Translations under genes and position numbers: made by a program
Source of the DNA: Pseudomonas frederiksbergensis
GTDB lineage: Bacteria > Pseudomonadota > Gammaproteobacteria > Pseudomonadales > Pseudomonadaceae
Reading direction: 5' to 3'
DNA: 64,000 nt
NCBI RefSeq assembly: GCF_001874645.1
Contig: NZ_CP017886.1
Location: forward strand, 1,984,001-2,048,000
Shown here: one piece after another, positions 46,481 through 56,079 of the stretch
Layout: each line of letters begins with the position of its first letter
Numbering within the stretch: position 1 is the stretch's first letter
Notes under the pieces: generated by a model
What the model was told of the DNA's origin: nothing
Databases searched by the model: none
The model's input: the letters and a program-made list of their open reading frames with translations, nothing else

Positions 46481-47893
46481 CTACGGAACCGGGACGTTGT
46501 CGAGAGTGCCGACCAATACCTTGGTTTTTCTGAAGAACAGAGCGTAGACCAACGACAGGATCAGCAGGAACGGCACACCAAATACCAGGGTCATTTTGAA
46601 GGCTTCGGTGAAGTAGGTGGTGATCATCACTGCGCCCATCAGCACCAGCCCCAGTAGCGTGGTGTAAGGGAAAAGACGCATGCGGAACGACAGTTTCCGC
46701 TCGCCGTGACGCTGGTGATAACGACGGAAACAGTAGTGCGTGAGAAAGATCATGAACCAGGTGAAGATCGCGCCGAACATGGAGATCGCCATCATCAAGG
46801 TGAAGGAGCTTTCCGGGTACATCACGTTCAGCAGCGTCGCCAGCGCAATGCCCGAACTCGACAGCAACAAGGCATTGAGCGGGATCCCGCTTTTGCTCAA
46901 CGCGCCCATCGCCTTGGGTGCGTAACCGCCACGGGACAGGCTGAACATCATCCGCGTGGTGATGTAGAGCTGACTGTTCATTGCCGACAAGGCGGCAATC
47001 AGAATCACGAAATTCATCACCCCGGTGGCGCCGGGAATGCCGATGGTTTGCATGACCGTGACGAACGGACTCTGCGCATGACCTGCCTGAACCCACGGCA
47101 CAATCGCCAACATCAAGGCCAGGGTCAGCAGGTAAAACACCACCAACCGCACGATGGTCGCGCGAAAGGCTTTCTTCACCGCCCGCTCCGGATCTTCTGC
47201 TTCACCGGCCGCTACCGCGATCATTTCCACGCTCAGGTAGCTGAAGATCGACACGATGACCGCCACCCACATCCCTTGCAGGCCATTGGGGAAAAACCCG
47301 CCATGGCGGGTGTAGTTATGCACGCCGTAATCCGGGTTACCGGAACCGAACACCACGTACACCGCAAGGATGATGAAGCCGACAATCGCGCCGATCTTGA
47401 TGGTCGAGAACCAGTACTCAAAGGTGCCGAAGGTCTTCACGCTGATGGCGTTGAGCACGATCAGCACACTGGAGAACGAGACGATCCAGATCCATTCGGG
47501 CACGCTGGCGAACCAGTACTTCATGTACATCGCGACCGCCGTCACCTCTGTGCCAACCGCCAGCACAATCGCCGCCCAATAGGCGTAGCGCACCAGGAAC
47601 CCGGCCAACGGGCTGACATAGAATTGCGCATACGCGCCGAACGAACCCGAGGTCGAGTGGGCGACGGTCATTTCCGCCAGACAGCCCATCAACAGCAGCG
47701 TGATGATCGCGCCAATCGCATAGCTGAGCAGCACGCTCGGCCCGGCATAGCCGATGGCGTAGGCGCTGCCCATGAACAGGCCAGTGCCTATCGCACCGCC
47801 AATCGCGATCATGCTCATCTGCCCCGACGTAAGCTGGCGCCTGAGGCCATGTTCACGCTTGGAGATGGTTTCAAAACCGGTGGCTTCGGTCAT
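46481..47893 (-). CDS. Amino acid permease (APC family, GabP/ProY-like)
   Basis: A 470-residue, 12-segment amino acid/proton symporter: MSMIAIGGAIGTGLFMGSAYAI (first unwound helix) and PERAVKKAFRATIVR in the 6-7 loop. Start at 47891-47893 with GAGGACAG upstream. Divergence from AroP-type sequence suggests a substrate other than aromatic amino acids, but its place beside kynU would fit kynurenine, tryptophan or alanine uptake. A REPIN separates it from kynU. Confidence 0.85.
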   Translation of the reverse strand: MTEATGFETISKREHGLRRQLTSGQMSMIAIGGAIGTGLFMGSAYAIGYAGPSVLLSYAIGAIITLLLMGCLAEMTVAHSTSGSFGAYAQFYVSPLAGFLVRYAYWAAIVLAVGTEVTAVAMYMKYWFASVPEWIWIVSFSSVLIVLNAISVKTFGTFEYWFSTIKIGAIVGFIILAVYVVFGSGNPDYGVHNYTRHGGFFPNGLQGMWVAVIVSIFSYLSVEMIAVAAGEAEDPERAVKKAFRATIVRLVVFYLLTLALMLAIVPWVQAGHAQSPFVTVMQTIGIPGATGVMNFVILIAALSAMNSQLYITTRMMFSLSRGGYAPKAMGALSKSGIPLNALLLSSSGIALATLLNVMYPESSFTLMMAISMFGAIFTWFMIFLTHYCFRRYHQRHGERKLSFRMRLFPYTTLLGLVLMGAVMITTYFTEAFKMTLVFGVPFLLILSLVYALFFRKTKVLVGTLDNVPVP

Positions 47894-47958
47894 TTGTCTG
47901 TCCTCTGAATATTGTTTTTTTTGAAGAGAGCACATCGTTCGTAAAACCGGGGGACCGT

Positions 47959-48025
47959 AAAAGATCGCAGCCTGCGGCAGCTCCTACGCAATGTGTGTAG
48001 GAGCTGCCGCAGGCTGCGATCTTTT
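47959..48025. repeat. REPIN palindrome (copy 3)
   Basis: AAAAGATCGCAGCCTGCGGC mirrored exactly by GCCGCAGGCTGCGATCTTTT with CAGCTCCTAC/GTAGGAGCTG continuing the arms. It ends 3 bp after the kynU stop codon, so it can act as the kynU terminator. Confidence 0.9.
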
Positions 48026-48028
48026 GTA

Positions 48029-49279
48029 TCAAGTGACGCTGTGGCGAACCTGGAACTGCGCTTGCGCCCAGGTTTTCTGATCGAGAATCTCGCCCAGGAT
48101 CTGCACCGCATCAAAGACTTCGGTGAAGCTCGTATACAGCGGCGTGAAACCGAAGCGCATGATCCGTGGCTCGCGGTAGTCACCGATCACGCCCCGGGCG
48201 ATCAAGGCCTGGATCACCGCATAACCTTGCGGGTGTTCGAAGCTGACATGGCTGCCACGCTTGGCGTGTTCGCGCGGGGTGATCAGTTTCAGGTCGTGAG
48301 CGGCGCAGCGCTGCTCGACCAACTGGATAAACAGATCGGTCAGTGCCAGGGATTTGCGGCGCAGGCTGGCCATGTCGGTCTGGGCGAAAATCTCCAGGCC
48401 GCACTCGACCATGGCCAACGAGGTGATCGGCTGAGTGCCGCACAAGTAGCGCGCAATGCCGCGGCTCGGCTCGTAACCGGAGGCCATGTCGAACTGTCGG
48501 GAATGACCGAACCAGCCGGACAGCGGCTGCGTGACCATATCGCACAGCGGTGGCGAAACCCAGACAAACGCTTGCGAGCCGGGGCCGCCATTGAGGTACT
48601 TGTAGGTGCAGCCGATGGCGTAGTCCGCGCCCGCCTGACGCAGGTCGACCGGAACCGCACCGGCAGAGTGCGCCAGGTCCCAGATCGCCAGCGCGCCACG
48701 CTCGTGGATCAGTGCGGTCAGGGCCTGCATGTCGTGCATGTAGCCGGTCTTGTAGTTGACGTGGGTGAGCATGACCACCGCAGTGTCCTGGTCAATCGCC
48801 TGCGCCAGTTCTTGCGGGCTGTCGACCAGACGCAAGCGGTAACCCTGCTGCAGCAAGTCCATCAACCCTTCGGCGATGTACAGATCCGTCGGGAAGTTGC
48901 TGGACTCACTGACAATCACTCGCCGCGTCGGCGCCCGCGTAGCTTGCACGCGCAAGGCCGCGCCGAGGACCTTGAACAGGTTGATCGAGGTGGTGTCGGT
49001 GACCACCACTTCGCCTTCACCGGCCCCAATCAGCCCAGCCAGCCGATTGCCCAGACGCTCCGGCAGATCGCGCCAGCCCGCGCTGTTCCAGCTACGGATC
49101 AAACCATTGCCCCACTCCTCGGCGATCACTGCTTGAGCACGCTCAAGCGCCGCAATCGGACGTGCGCCCAGGGAGTTGCCGTCGAGGTAAATCACGCCTT
49201 CGGGGAGCGCAAACTGCTGACGCAGATGAGCCAGGGAGTCTTGCGCATCGAGCGCCAGGCAATCGTTTCTTGTGGTCAT
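48029..49279 (-). CDS. kynU: Kynureninase KynU
   Basis: A 416-residue PLP enzyme that splits kynurenine into anthranilate and alanine. PLP lysine in [18 protein letters not shown] (about residue 228); [11 protein letters not shown] near 33 and [13 protein letters not shown] near 203 (Asp/His cofactor contacts). Full family length. Divergent from the Lrp-type gene kynR; with kynA and kynB about 8 kb away it completes the path from tryptophan to anthranilate. Confidence 0.96.
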   Translation of the reverse strand: MTTRNDCLALDAQDSLAHLRQQFALPEGVIYLDGNSLGARPIAALERAQAVIAEEWGNGLIRSWNSAGWRDLPERLGNRLAGLIGAGEGEVVVTDTTSINLFKVLGAALRVQATRAPTRRVIVSESSNFPTDLYIAEGLMDLLQQGYRLRLVDSPQELAQAIDQDTAVVMLTHVNYKTGYMHDMQALTALIHERGALAIWDLAHSAGAVPVDLRQAGADYAIGCTYKYLNGGPGSQAFVWVSPPLCDMVTQPLSGWFGHSRQFDMASGYEPSRGIARYLCGTQPITSLAMVECGLEIFAQTDMASLRRKSLALTDLFIQLVEQRCAAHDLKLITPREHAKRGSHVSFEHPQGYAVIQALIARGVIGDYREPRIMRFGFTPLYTSFTEVFDAVQILGEILDQKTWAQAQFQVRHSVT

Positions 49280-49411
49280 TGTCGGTCCTGTTTTTTAGAT
49301 GACATGCCGCCGCAGGATGCGCTGCCTTGGGCACTTCTGTGCCGGCACAATGAGCAAATAATGAACGAAGCTTTGGAGAATTTTCGTGCAAAGTGGACGG
49401 CCATAGAGTAG

Positions 49412-49426
49412 TTATCTCGTAGATAA
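49412..49426. promoter_or_regulatory. Palindrome in front of kynR/kynU (candidate KynR operator)
   Basis: TTATCT - CGT - AGATAA, a perfect 15-bp inverted repeat 40 bp before kynR and 133 bp before kynU. A loosely similar GCTCGTATCATTC occurs on the minus strand upstream of kynB. Lrp-type proteins use such AT-rich palindromes. Confidence 0.5.
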
Positions 49427-49465
49427 TTCGAATCCAACTCCAAAAATCGCGGATTTATTCAAGCC

Positions 49466-49939
49466 ATGACGCTCGACTCGACAGACCTGCGGATCCTGCA
49501 CTACTTGCAGCAGGATGGGCGTATCAGCAATCAGGAATTGGCGGAGAAAGTCGCGCTCTCGCCGTCGGCTTGCCTGCGCCGTTTGCGGCTGCTGGAAAGT
49601 GAGGGAATCATCACCGGCTATCGCGCGGTGTTGAACGCCGAACGGCTGGGCATCGAGCTGGAAGCTATCGTCCATGTGTCGTTGCGACAGGACGTCGAAG
49701 ACTGGCACGAGACCTTTATCAAGAAGGTGCAAGAGTGGCCGGAAGTTGCCACCGCGTACGTGATTACCGGAGCCAGCAACTATGTGCTGCGGGTTCAGGC
49801 GCGCAACCTGAAACACTTCTCGGATTTCATCGTCAACAAGCTCAATCGCACCGCGGGGGTCACCGATATTCGCTCGGAAATCGTCCTGCAGAAAATCAAG
49901 GAACGAGACGACCTGCTCGATCTGGTCGCCCGTAAATAA
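49466..49939 (+). CDS. kynR: Lrp/AsnC-type regulator KynR
   Basis: A 157-residue Lrp-family regulator: HTH at about 5-55 (LQQDGRISNQELAEKVALSPSACLRRLRLLE, split) and RAM ligand domain about 70-145 (VHVSLRQDVEDWHETFIKKVQE, split; AYVITGASNYVLRV). Divergent from kynU exactly as the kynurenine-responsive KynR of P. aeruginosa, so kynurenine activation of kynU and kynBA is expected. Confidence 0.88.
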   Translation: MTLDSTDLRILHYLQQDGRISNQELAEKVALSPSACLRRLRLLESEGIITGYRAVLNAERLGIELEAIVHVSLRQDVEDWHETFIKKVQEWPEVATAYVITGASNYVLRVQARNLKHFSDFIVNKLNRTAGVTDIRSEIVLQKIKERDDLLDLVARK

Positions 49940-49961
49940 GCCGTTACTGACAGCCTCTGTA

Positions 49962-50975
49962 TCAAAGCCCGCGCAGGCGCCGTGCCTCATTACGCTGCAA
50001 GGTTGTGCTCGGGGCTTCGTCGAACAACTTGCGGTACTCGGCGGAAAAACGCCCCATGTGAGTGAAACCCCAGCCCATGGCAATCTCCGAGATATTGCGC
50101 GCCAGGCCATGTTCAAGAATGTCCTGGCGCACCGCATTCAACCGGTATTTTTTCAGATAGGCCATCGGCGACAGGGCGAAGTACTTTCTGAATGCCTCGA
50201 ACAGCTTGAACCGAGAAACCCCGGCCGCCGCTTCGATGTCTTCCAGGTGCAGCGCTTCGCGGGCGTTGTCGTGAATGTACTGTTTGGCCCTGACCAGGTA
50301 ATGCGGCAACTTCACGCCCAGCACGTCGCGCAGCTCATCGGAGTAATTGTTCGGCTGGGCGAGGATCAGGCCTTTGATCAACGAGCTTTCGATGTCCCGC
50401 GTGAAGGTGACCTGCTCAAACAGCGCGCTGCTGCGCTCCAGTTCGCCGATGAAATACCGCGCCATGCGCCACCACGAGGCCGACGCACCGTCCACTGCAT
50501 CCATTACCGAGTCGAAGCGCAGCGGTGCATCCAGTGGGCGCTGCAACATTCCCTCAAGGGATTCACTCATGGCGGCGCGGGTGATCACCACCTGGACTTT
50601 GCGACAGTCACCGGAGATCGCCAGCATCTGGTTTTCATTCGGGGAGATGATCACGCCTTGATCGCGATTGGATTTAAGTAGCGTGCCGTTCTTGCTCAGC
50701 TCTTGCTCACCAACCAACGGCAGGCTGAGGCTGTAGCTGCTGAAGTGCTCGGCGTCTTCGATATCGACGGTCACATCAGTGCCGTATTCAATCGTGCCCA
50801 GGGTCGTGGCCATCGACTTGAAGACATTGGCGGTGTGATGAAAACGGATCCGTTCGGGCGTCGCGGTTTCGAGACGGTGCGGCCCGCAGATACCCGACAT
50901 CCAGGTCCGCGCGCCCTCAAGGTCATAGCGATCGATACGAATATCGCGAAACTGCGGATCGGCTTTGCTACTCAT
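49962..50975 (-). CDS. antR: AraC-family activator of anthranilate genes (AntR)
   Basis: A 337-residue AraC/XylS-family protein with a C-terminal double HTH (about 235-330: HLEDIEAAAGVSRFKLFEAFRKYF and ISEIAMGWGFTHMGRFSAEYRKLF). The N-terminal 220 residues form a cupin-like AraC_binding_2 sensor. Divergent from antABC, as for the anthranilate-responsive AntR. Start ATG 50973-50975. Confidence 0.87.
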   Translation of the reverse strand: MSSKADPQFRDIRIDRYDLEGARTWMSGICGPHRLETATPERIRFHHTANVFKSMATTLGTIEYGTDVTVDIEDAEHFSSYSLSLPLVGEQELSKNGTLLKSNRDQGVIISPNENQMLAISGDCRKVQVVITRAAMSESLEGMLQRPLDAPLRFDSVMDAVDGASASWWRMARYFIGELERSSALFEQVTFTRDIESSLIKGLILAQPNNYSDELRDVLGVKLPHYLVRAKQYIHDNAREALHLEDIEAAAGVSRFKLFEAFRKYFALSPMAYLKKYRLNAVRQDILEHGLARNISEIAMGWGFTHMGRFSAEYRKLFDEAPSTTLQRNEARRLRGL

Positions 50976-51072
50976 CACGGCGCACCCACGGCAATTTTTT
51001 CAGCACGCTCTGATGGCGCGTCTCTGACTTGAGCCGAGCAAGTTCCAGACCACAAAACGCCTGCGCCAACCC

Positions 51073-51102
51073 AGTGGATAGCAATCATCGACTAAGTGGA
51101 TA
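51073..51102. promoter_or_regulatory. Direct repeats upstream of antR (candidate AntR sites)
   Basis: AGTGGATA at 51073-51080 and again at 51095-51102, start-to-start 22 bp, which is two helical turns as usual for AraC/XylS dimers. It lies 98-127 bp upstream of antR and about 350 bp upstream of antA. Confidence 0.4.
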
Positions 51103-51255
51103 ACGCGGAGGCTTTGATACCGGAGCACGCTCTCAAACTGTACTCAAGCCTGCTCAAGACAGTACCTCACCGCTGCAATCAAGGGCGACCGTTCATCGAA
51201 TGGTGCAGGGTCTTGAGTATTACCTGCCCACCTCGATACACGGGGTGTTACCCGG

Positions 51256-51328
51256 AAAGATCGCAGCCTTCGGCAGCTTCTACAGGTTTACGTATCCAGC
51301 GTAGGAGCTGCCGCAGGCTGCGATCTTT
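51256..51328. repeat. REPIN palindrome (copy 4)
   Basis: AAAGATCGCAGCCTTCGGCA mirrored by GCCGCAGGCTGCGATCTTT with a diverged left arm. It lies in the antR-antA regulatory gap (474 bp in all, 50976-51449), which holds no gene. Confidence 0.85.
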
Positions 51329-51449
51329 CGGCTTGACTGCCCCCCCTGACTTTGTGGACTGCCTTCGTCGACAAACCGGATAGACCCCTGCCCGCCCCAC
51401 TCTCTCTAATGAGTGCACCGATTGACCTGAATAAAAAAGGTGCACACCC

Positions 51450-52838
51450 ATGAGTGGCGAAAAAAACGTCGAGCAGTGGAAAGCGTTTATTGAAGGCTGC
51501 CTGGACTTCCGTCCGGCAGAAGGCGTGTTCCGGATCGCTCGGGATATGTTTACCGAGCCGCAACTGTTCGATCTGGAGATGGAGCTGATCTTCGAGAAGA
51601 ACTGGATCTACGCCTGCCATGAAAGTGAGTTGGCCAATAACCACGACTTCGTCACGATGCGCGCGGGCCGCCAGCCGATGATCATTACCCGTGACGGCGA
51701 CGGCCAACTCAACGCGCTGATCAACGCCTGTCAGCATCGCGGCACGACGTTGACCCGGGTCGGCAAAGGCAACCAATCGACGTTTACCTGCCCGTTCCAC
51801 GCCTGGTGCTACAAAAGCGACGGACGCCTGGTCAAGGTCAAGGCCCCCGGCGAATACCCGGAAGGCTTCGACAAAGCCACACGCGGCCTGAAAAAGGCCC
51901 GTATCCAGAGCTACAAGGGCTTCGTCTTCATCAGCCTGGATGTCCACGCTGACAACAGCCTCGAAGACTTCCTCGGCGATGCCAAAGTGTTCTTCGACAT
52001 GATGGTCGCCCAGTCGCCCACTGGTGAACTGGAAGTGCTGCCCGGCAAGTCGGCCTACACCTACGACGGCAACTGGAAACTGCAGAACGAAAACGGCCTG
52101 GACGGCTATCACGTCAGCACGGTCCACTATAACTACGTGGCCACGGTGCAGCACCGCCAGCAGGTCAACAGCGAGAACGGCACCCACGCCAGCGGCACGC
52201 TCGACTACAGCAAACTGGGGGCCGGCGACGCCACTACCGATGACGGCTGGTTCGCCTTCAATAACGGTCACAGCGTGTTGTTCAGTGACATGCCTAACCC
52301 GACGGTGCGCTCCGGCTACGCGACGATCATGCCGCGCCTGATCGAGGAGCACGGTCAGGAAAAAGCCGAATGGATGATGCATCGGCTGCGCAACCTGAAC
52401 GTTTATCCGAGCCTGTTTTTCCTCGATCAAATCAGCTCGCAGCTACGGATCATCCGCCCTGTGGCCTGGAACAAGACCGAAATCATCAGCCAGTGCCTGG
52501 GCGTGAAAAACGAATCGGATGCGGATCGGGAAAACCGGATTCGGCAGTTCGAAGACTTCTTCAACGTGTCCGGACTCGGCACGCCGGATGACTTGGTGGA
52601 ATTCCGTGAAGCCCAGCGCGGTTTCCAGGCGCGACTGGAGCGCTGGAGCGATATCTCACGCGGCAGCCACCAGTGGGCGACCGGCGCTACGCCTAATAGC
52701 GAGTCGATCGGTATCGCGCCGGCCATGACCGGCACCGAATTCACCCACGAAGGGCTTTACGTCAACCAGCACAGTCACTGGCAGAAATTTCTGCTCGACG
52801 GCCTGGACGCGAAATCCCTGAAACTACGTGAGGTGTGA
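51450..52838 (+). CDS. antA: Anthranilate 1,2-dioxygenase large subunit AntA
   Basis: A 462-residue ring-hydroxylating dioxygenase alpha subunit. Rieske 2Fe-2S ligands in CQHRGTTL and CPFHAWCY (about residues 90-115), mononuclear iron site in ENGLDGYHVSTVHYNY (about 213-228) with a third carboxylate further on. With AntB and AntC it converts anthranilate to catechol, CO2 and ammonia. Ribosome site AAAGGTG. The stop TGA lies just before the antB start. Confidence 0.95.
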   Translation: MSGEKNVEQWKAFIEGCLDFRPAEGVFRIARDMFTEPQLFDLEMELIFEKNWIYACHESELANNHDFVTMRAGRQPMIITRDGDGQLNALINACQHRGTTLTRVGKGNQSTFTCPFHAWCYKSDGRLVKVKAPGEYPEGFDKATRGLKKARIQSYKGFVFISLDVHADNSLEDFLGDAKVFFDMMVAQSPTGELEVLPGKSAYTYDGNWKLQNENGLDGYHVSTVHYNYVATVQHRQQVNSENGTHASGTLDYSKLGAGDATTDDGWFAFNNGHSVLFSDMPNPTVRSGYATIMPRLIEEHGQEKAEWMMHRLRNLNVYPSLFFLDQISSQLRIIRPVAWNKTEIISQCLGVKNESDADRENRIRQFEDFFNVSGLGTPDDLVEFREAQRGFQARLERWSDISRGSHQWATGATPNSESIGIAPAMTGTEFTHEGLYVNQHSHWQKFLLDGLDAKSLKLREV

Positions 52839-52840
52839 AC

Positions 52841-53332
52841 ATGAATCCGCAATTGCAGTACCAGATCGAGCAGTTTTTCTACCGTAAATCCGAACTGTGC
52901 GACGCCAAGGACTGGGACGCCTACCTCAAGCTCTTCGACGAACAGAGTGAATTTCACCTGCCGCAATGGGACTCCGAACACGTCTATACCCGTGACCCCA
53001 AGCGCGAAATGTCGTTGATCTACTACGCCAGCCGTTCAGGCCTGGAGGACCGCGTGTTCCGCTTGCGCACCGGTAAATCCGCGTCGGCCACGCCGATGCC
53101 GCGCACCCTGCACCTGATCAACAATGTGCGGATCAGCGAACTCGAAACGGGTGAGCTGGAGGTGCGGCTGAACTGGCACACCCTGTTCTATCGCCTGGCC
53201 ACGTCCGAGCAGTTTTACGGGAACGCGACCTATCGCCTCAAGCCTCATGCAGACAGTTGGGTGATTACCCGCAAACACGTGTTGCTGCTCAACGACACCA
53301 TCAACTCGGTGCTCGATTTCTACCACCTCTGA
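52841..53332 (+). CDS. antB: Anthranilate 1,2-dioxygenase small subunit AntB
   Basis: A 163-residue cystatin-like beta subunit (LQYQIEQFFYRKSELCDAKDW, DPKREMSLIYYASRSGLEDR, RKHVLLLNDTINSVLDFYHL). ATG 52841 with GAGG 7 nt upstream is preferred over the GTG two codons earlier. Structural partner of AntA in the A3B3 oxygenase. Confidence 0.94.
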   Translation: MNPQLQYQIEQFFYRKSELCDAKDWDAYLKLFDEQSEFHLPQWDSEHVYTRDPKREMSLIYYASRSGLEDRVFRLRTGKSASATPMPRTLHLINNVRISELETGELEVRLNWHTLFYRLATSEQFYGNATYRLKPHADSWVITRKHVLLLNDTINSVLDFYHL

Positions 53333-53350
53333 ATCCATGGAGACCGGGGC

Positions 53351-54373
53351 ATGAACCACAAGGTTGCGTTCAGTTTTGCTGATGGCAAAACACTGTTTTT
53401 TCCCGTGCAGGCCAACGAAGTACTGCTCGACGCCGCCCTGCGCAACGGCATCAATATTCCGCTGGATTGCCGCGAGGGTGTCTGCGGAACCTGTCAGGGT
53501 CGCTGCGAATCCGGCGACTACAGCCAGGATTATGTGGATGACGAAGCCCTCTCCAGCCTCGACCTGCAACAACGCAAGATGCTCACTTGTCAGACCCGAG
53601 TGAAGTCCGATGCAGCGTTCTATTTCGACTTCGCCTCCAGCCTGTGCAATGCCGCAGGGCCCGCGCAGCTCAGTGGTACGGTCACGCATGTGCGTCAGGT
53701 CTCGGCCAGTACCGCGATCCTGCATCTGGATTTGGGGGCGACCACCCAGCCACTGGATTTCCTGCCGGGGCAGTACGCCCGCCTGCTGATTCCGGGCACC
53801 ACGAGCAAACGCTCCTACTCCTTCGCTAACCGCCCGACCAGCAGCAATCAGCTGCAATTTCTGATTCGCCTGTTACCCGACGGGGTGATGAGCAATTACA
53901 TTCGTGAGCGCTGCCAGGTCGGCGATGAAATCGCTATGGAAGCACCGTTGGGCGCGTTCTATCTTCGCCACATCACCCGGCCGCTGATTCTGGTGGCCGG
54001 TGGCACCGGACTGTCCGCGCTGCTGGGCATGCTCGACGAAATCGTCGCGCGCGGTTGCGAACAGCCTGTGCACCTGTACTACGGCGTACGGGACGCTGCC
54101 GATCTGTGCGAAAGCGAACGCATTCATGCCTATGCTCAACGCATTCCGGGGTTTCGTTACACGCCAGTGGTGAGCGATCCCTCTGCAGACTGGGACGGAA
54201 AACGTGGCTACATCGCCGAGCATTTCGATGCCGGCGAACTGCGCGACGCCGCGGTCGACCTGTACGTCTGCGGGCCGCCGCCGATGGTCGAGTCGATCAA
54301 GAGCTGGCTGCAGCTCCAAACCCTGGATAACGTGCAGTTGTATTACGAAAAGTTCACCGAAAGTAACGTCTGA
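53351..54373 (+). CDS. antC: Anthranilate 1,2-dioxygenase reductase AntC
   Basis: A 340-residue electron-transfer subunit: plant-type 2Fe-2S domain (CREGVCGTCQGRC near 38-50, and the fourth ligand in MLTCQTRV), FAD-binding barrel (KRSYSFANRP near 157) and NAD-binding domain (VAGGTGLSALLGML near 216; YVCGPPPMVE). It passes electrons from NADH to AntA. GGAGAC site before the ATG; 18 bp after antB. Confidence 0.95.
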   Translation: MNHKVAFSFADGKTLFFPVQANEVLLDAALRNGINIPLDCREGVCGTCQGRCESGDYSQDYVDDEALSSLDLQQRKMLTCQTRVKSDAAFYFDFASSLCNAAGPAQLSGTVTHVRQVSASTAILHLDLGATTQPLDFLPGQYARLLIPGTTSKRSYSFANRPTSSNQLQFLIRLLPDGVMSNYIRERCQVGDEIAMEAPLGAFYLRHITRPLILVAGGTGLSALLGMLDEIVARGCEQPVHLYYGVRDAADLCESERIHAYAQRIPGFRYTPVVSDPSADWDGKRGYIAEHFDAGELRDAAVDLYVCGPPPMVESIKSWLQLQTLDNVQLYYEKFTESNV

Positions 54374-54450
54374 GGCTCACAAGCGCGCGGTAATTGAATA
54401 AGCTGTCGACCTGTAACAAAGCCTGACCATAAAAACGAGAAGGTATCCAG

Positions 54451-55851
54451 ATGGCGGATGAACAACTGCAACAGGGTGTACTGAAGCGGGGGCTGAAAAA
54501 CCGGCATATCCAGCTGATCGCACTGGGAGGCGCAATTGGTACAGGGCTGTTTCTCGGCTCTGCCGGCGTGCTCAAATCGGCAGGCCCGTCGATGATCCTC
54601 GGCTATGCCATTGCCGGTTTTATCGCCTTTCTGATCATGCGACAGTTGGGAGAGATGATTGTCGAAGAGCCGGTCGCCGGCTCCTTCAGCCATTTTGCAC
54701 ACAACTACTGGGGTGGTTTTGCCGGCTTCCTGTCCGGCTGGAACTACTGGGTGCTGTATGTGCTGGTGGGCATGGCGGAGCTGACCGCCGTGGGCAAGTA
54801 CGTGCAGTTCTGGTGGCCCGAGGTCCCGACCTGGGTCAGCGCGGCGGTGTTCTTCGTACTGGTCAACCTGATCAATACGCTGAACGTCAAAGTCTTCGGC
54901 GAAATGGAGTTCTGGTTCGCCATCATCAAAGTCGTGGCGATCATCGGCATGATTGCCCTGGGCTGTTACATGCTGGTCAGCGGCACCGGTGGCCCGCAGG
55001 CCTCAGTGAGCAACCTGTGGAGCCACGGCGGTTTCTTCCCCAACGGCACCCACGGTTTGCTGATGGCGATGGCGTTCATCATGTTCTCCTTCGGTGGCCT
55101 GGAGCTGGTCGGCATCACCGCCGCCGAAGCCAGCGAGCCGAGGAAGGTCATTCCCAAGGCGATCAATCAGGTGGTTTACCGCGTGTTGATCTTCTACGTC
55201 GGCGCACTCACCGTGCTGCTGTCGCTGTACCCATGGGACCAGTTGCTCCAGACATTGGGCGCCTCGGGCGATGCCTACAGCGGCAGTCCGTTTGTGCAGA
55301 TTTTCGCCTTGATCGGCAGCAACACCGCAGCGCAAATCCTCAATTTCGTGGTGCTCACCGCCGCGCTCTCGGTCTACAACAGCGGCGTCTACTGCAACAG
55401 CCGCATGCTCTACGGCCTGGCAGAACAGGGTGATGCCCCCAAGGCGCTGATGAAGCTGAACAAACAGGGCGTACCGTTACTGGCGCTGGGCGTATCGGCG
55501 CTGATCACGATGTTGTGCGTGGTGGTTAACTACGTCGCCCCGAATGAAGCGCTTGAATTGCTGTTCGCGCTGGTGGTTGCCTCGTTGATGATCAACTGGG
55601 CGATGATCAGCCTGACTCACCTGAAGTTTCGCAAGGCCATGGGCCAACGCGGCATCGTCCCGGGCTTCAAGGCATTCTGGTCGCCGTACACCAATTACCT
55701 GTGCCTGGCGTTCATGGCCATGATCATTTACGTGATGCTGCTGATTCCAGGGGTACGCGCATCGGTCTATGCCATCCCGGTCTGGGTGCTGATCCTGTTC
55801 GTGTTCTACCGGATTCGGGTCGCACGGACCCGCACGTTGTCGGTCGCTTAA
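54451..55851 (+). CDS. Aromatic amino acid permease (AroP-like)
   Basis: A 466-residue APC-family symporter: KNRHIQLIALGGAIGTGLFLGSA start, VAGSFSHFAHNYWGGFAGFLSGWNYW segment, ASEPRKVIPKAINQVVYR loop. Close in pattern to AroP/PheP, which import aromatic amino acids. Downstream of antC in the same direction and followed by kynBA: probable tryptophan importer for the pathway. AGAAGG site 6 nt before the ATG. Confidence 0.86.
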   Translation: MADEQLQQGVLKRGLKNRHIQLIALGGAIGTGLFLGSAGVLKSAGPSMILGYAIAGFIAFLIMRQLGEMIVEEPVAGSFSHFAHNYWGGFAGFLSGWNYWVLYVLVGMAELTAVGKYVQFWWPEVPTWVSAAVFFVLVNLINTLNVKVFGEMEFWFAIIKVVAIIGMIALGCYMLVSGTGGPQASVSNLWSHGGFFPNGTHGLLMAMAFIMFSFGGLELVGITAAEASEPRKVIPKAINQVVYRVLIFYVGALTVLLSLYPWDQLLQTLGASGDAYSGSPFVQIFALIGSNTAAQILNFVVLTAALSVYNSGVYCNSRMLYGLAEQGDAPKALMKLNKQGVPLLALGVSALITMLCVVVNYVAPNEALELLFALVVASLMINWAMISLTHLKFRKAMGQRGIVPGFKAFWSPYTNYLCLAFMAMIIYVMLLIPGVRASVYAIPVWVLILFVFYRIRVARTRTLSVA

Positions 55852-55871
55852 TAACCTTCAGCCAGACGACA

Positions 55872-55906
55872 AAAAGCCCCGGCATTCGATGAACGCCGGG
55901 GCTTTT
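55872..55906 (+). terminator. Terminator after the AroP-like gene
   Basis: AAAAGCCCCGGC (55872-55883) pairs with GCCGGGGCTTTT (55895-55906), a 12-bp stem with an 11-nt loop. Confidence 0.9.
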
Positions 55907-55911
55907 GCTTT

Positions 55912-56046
55912 CTGTAGCAGCTGGCGCAGCCTGCGTTCGAGCGCGCAGCGCTCGTAAATACAAACAACTGGGTGTGCCTGATGCACCTCAGCGGATGATT
56001 TTACGACTGCTGCGCAGCCGAACGCAGCCTTCGGCAGCTGCTACAG
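55912..56046. repeat. Large REPIN of a second type (copy with 80-bp centre)
   Basis: Outer arms CTGTAGCAGCTGGCGCAGCC and its near-complement ending GGCAGCTGCTACAG match at about 25 of 28 positions; the inner part adds CGAGCGCGCAGCGCTCG. Variant core (CTGCGTTCG) differs from the GATCGCAGCC copies. Lies after kynA. Confidence 0.8.
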
Positions 56047-56079
56047 GGTCCGTGCGCCGGGAATCCTCTAGCGCCTGGG

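Noticed and set aside
46706..47908. 400-codon open frame opposite the amino acid permease
   Set aside because: Antisense shadow; His/Arg/Gln-rich composition typical of reversed membrane-protein codons.
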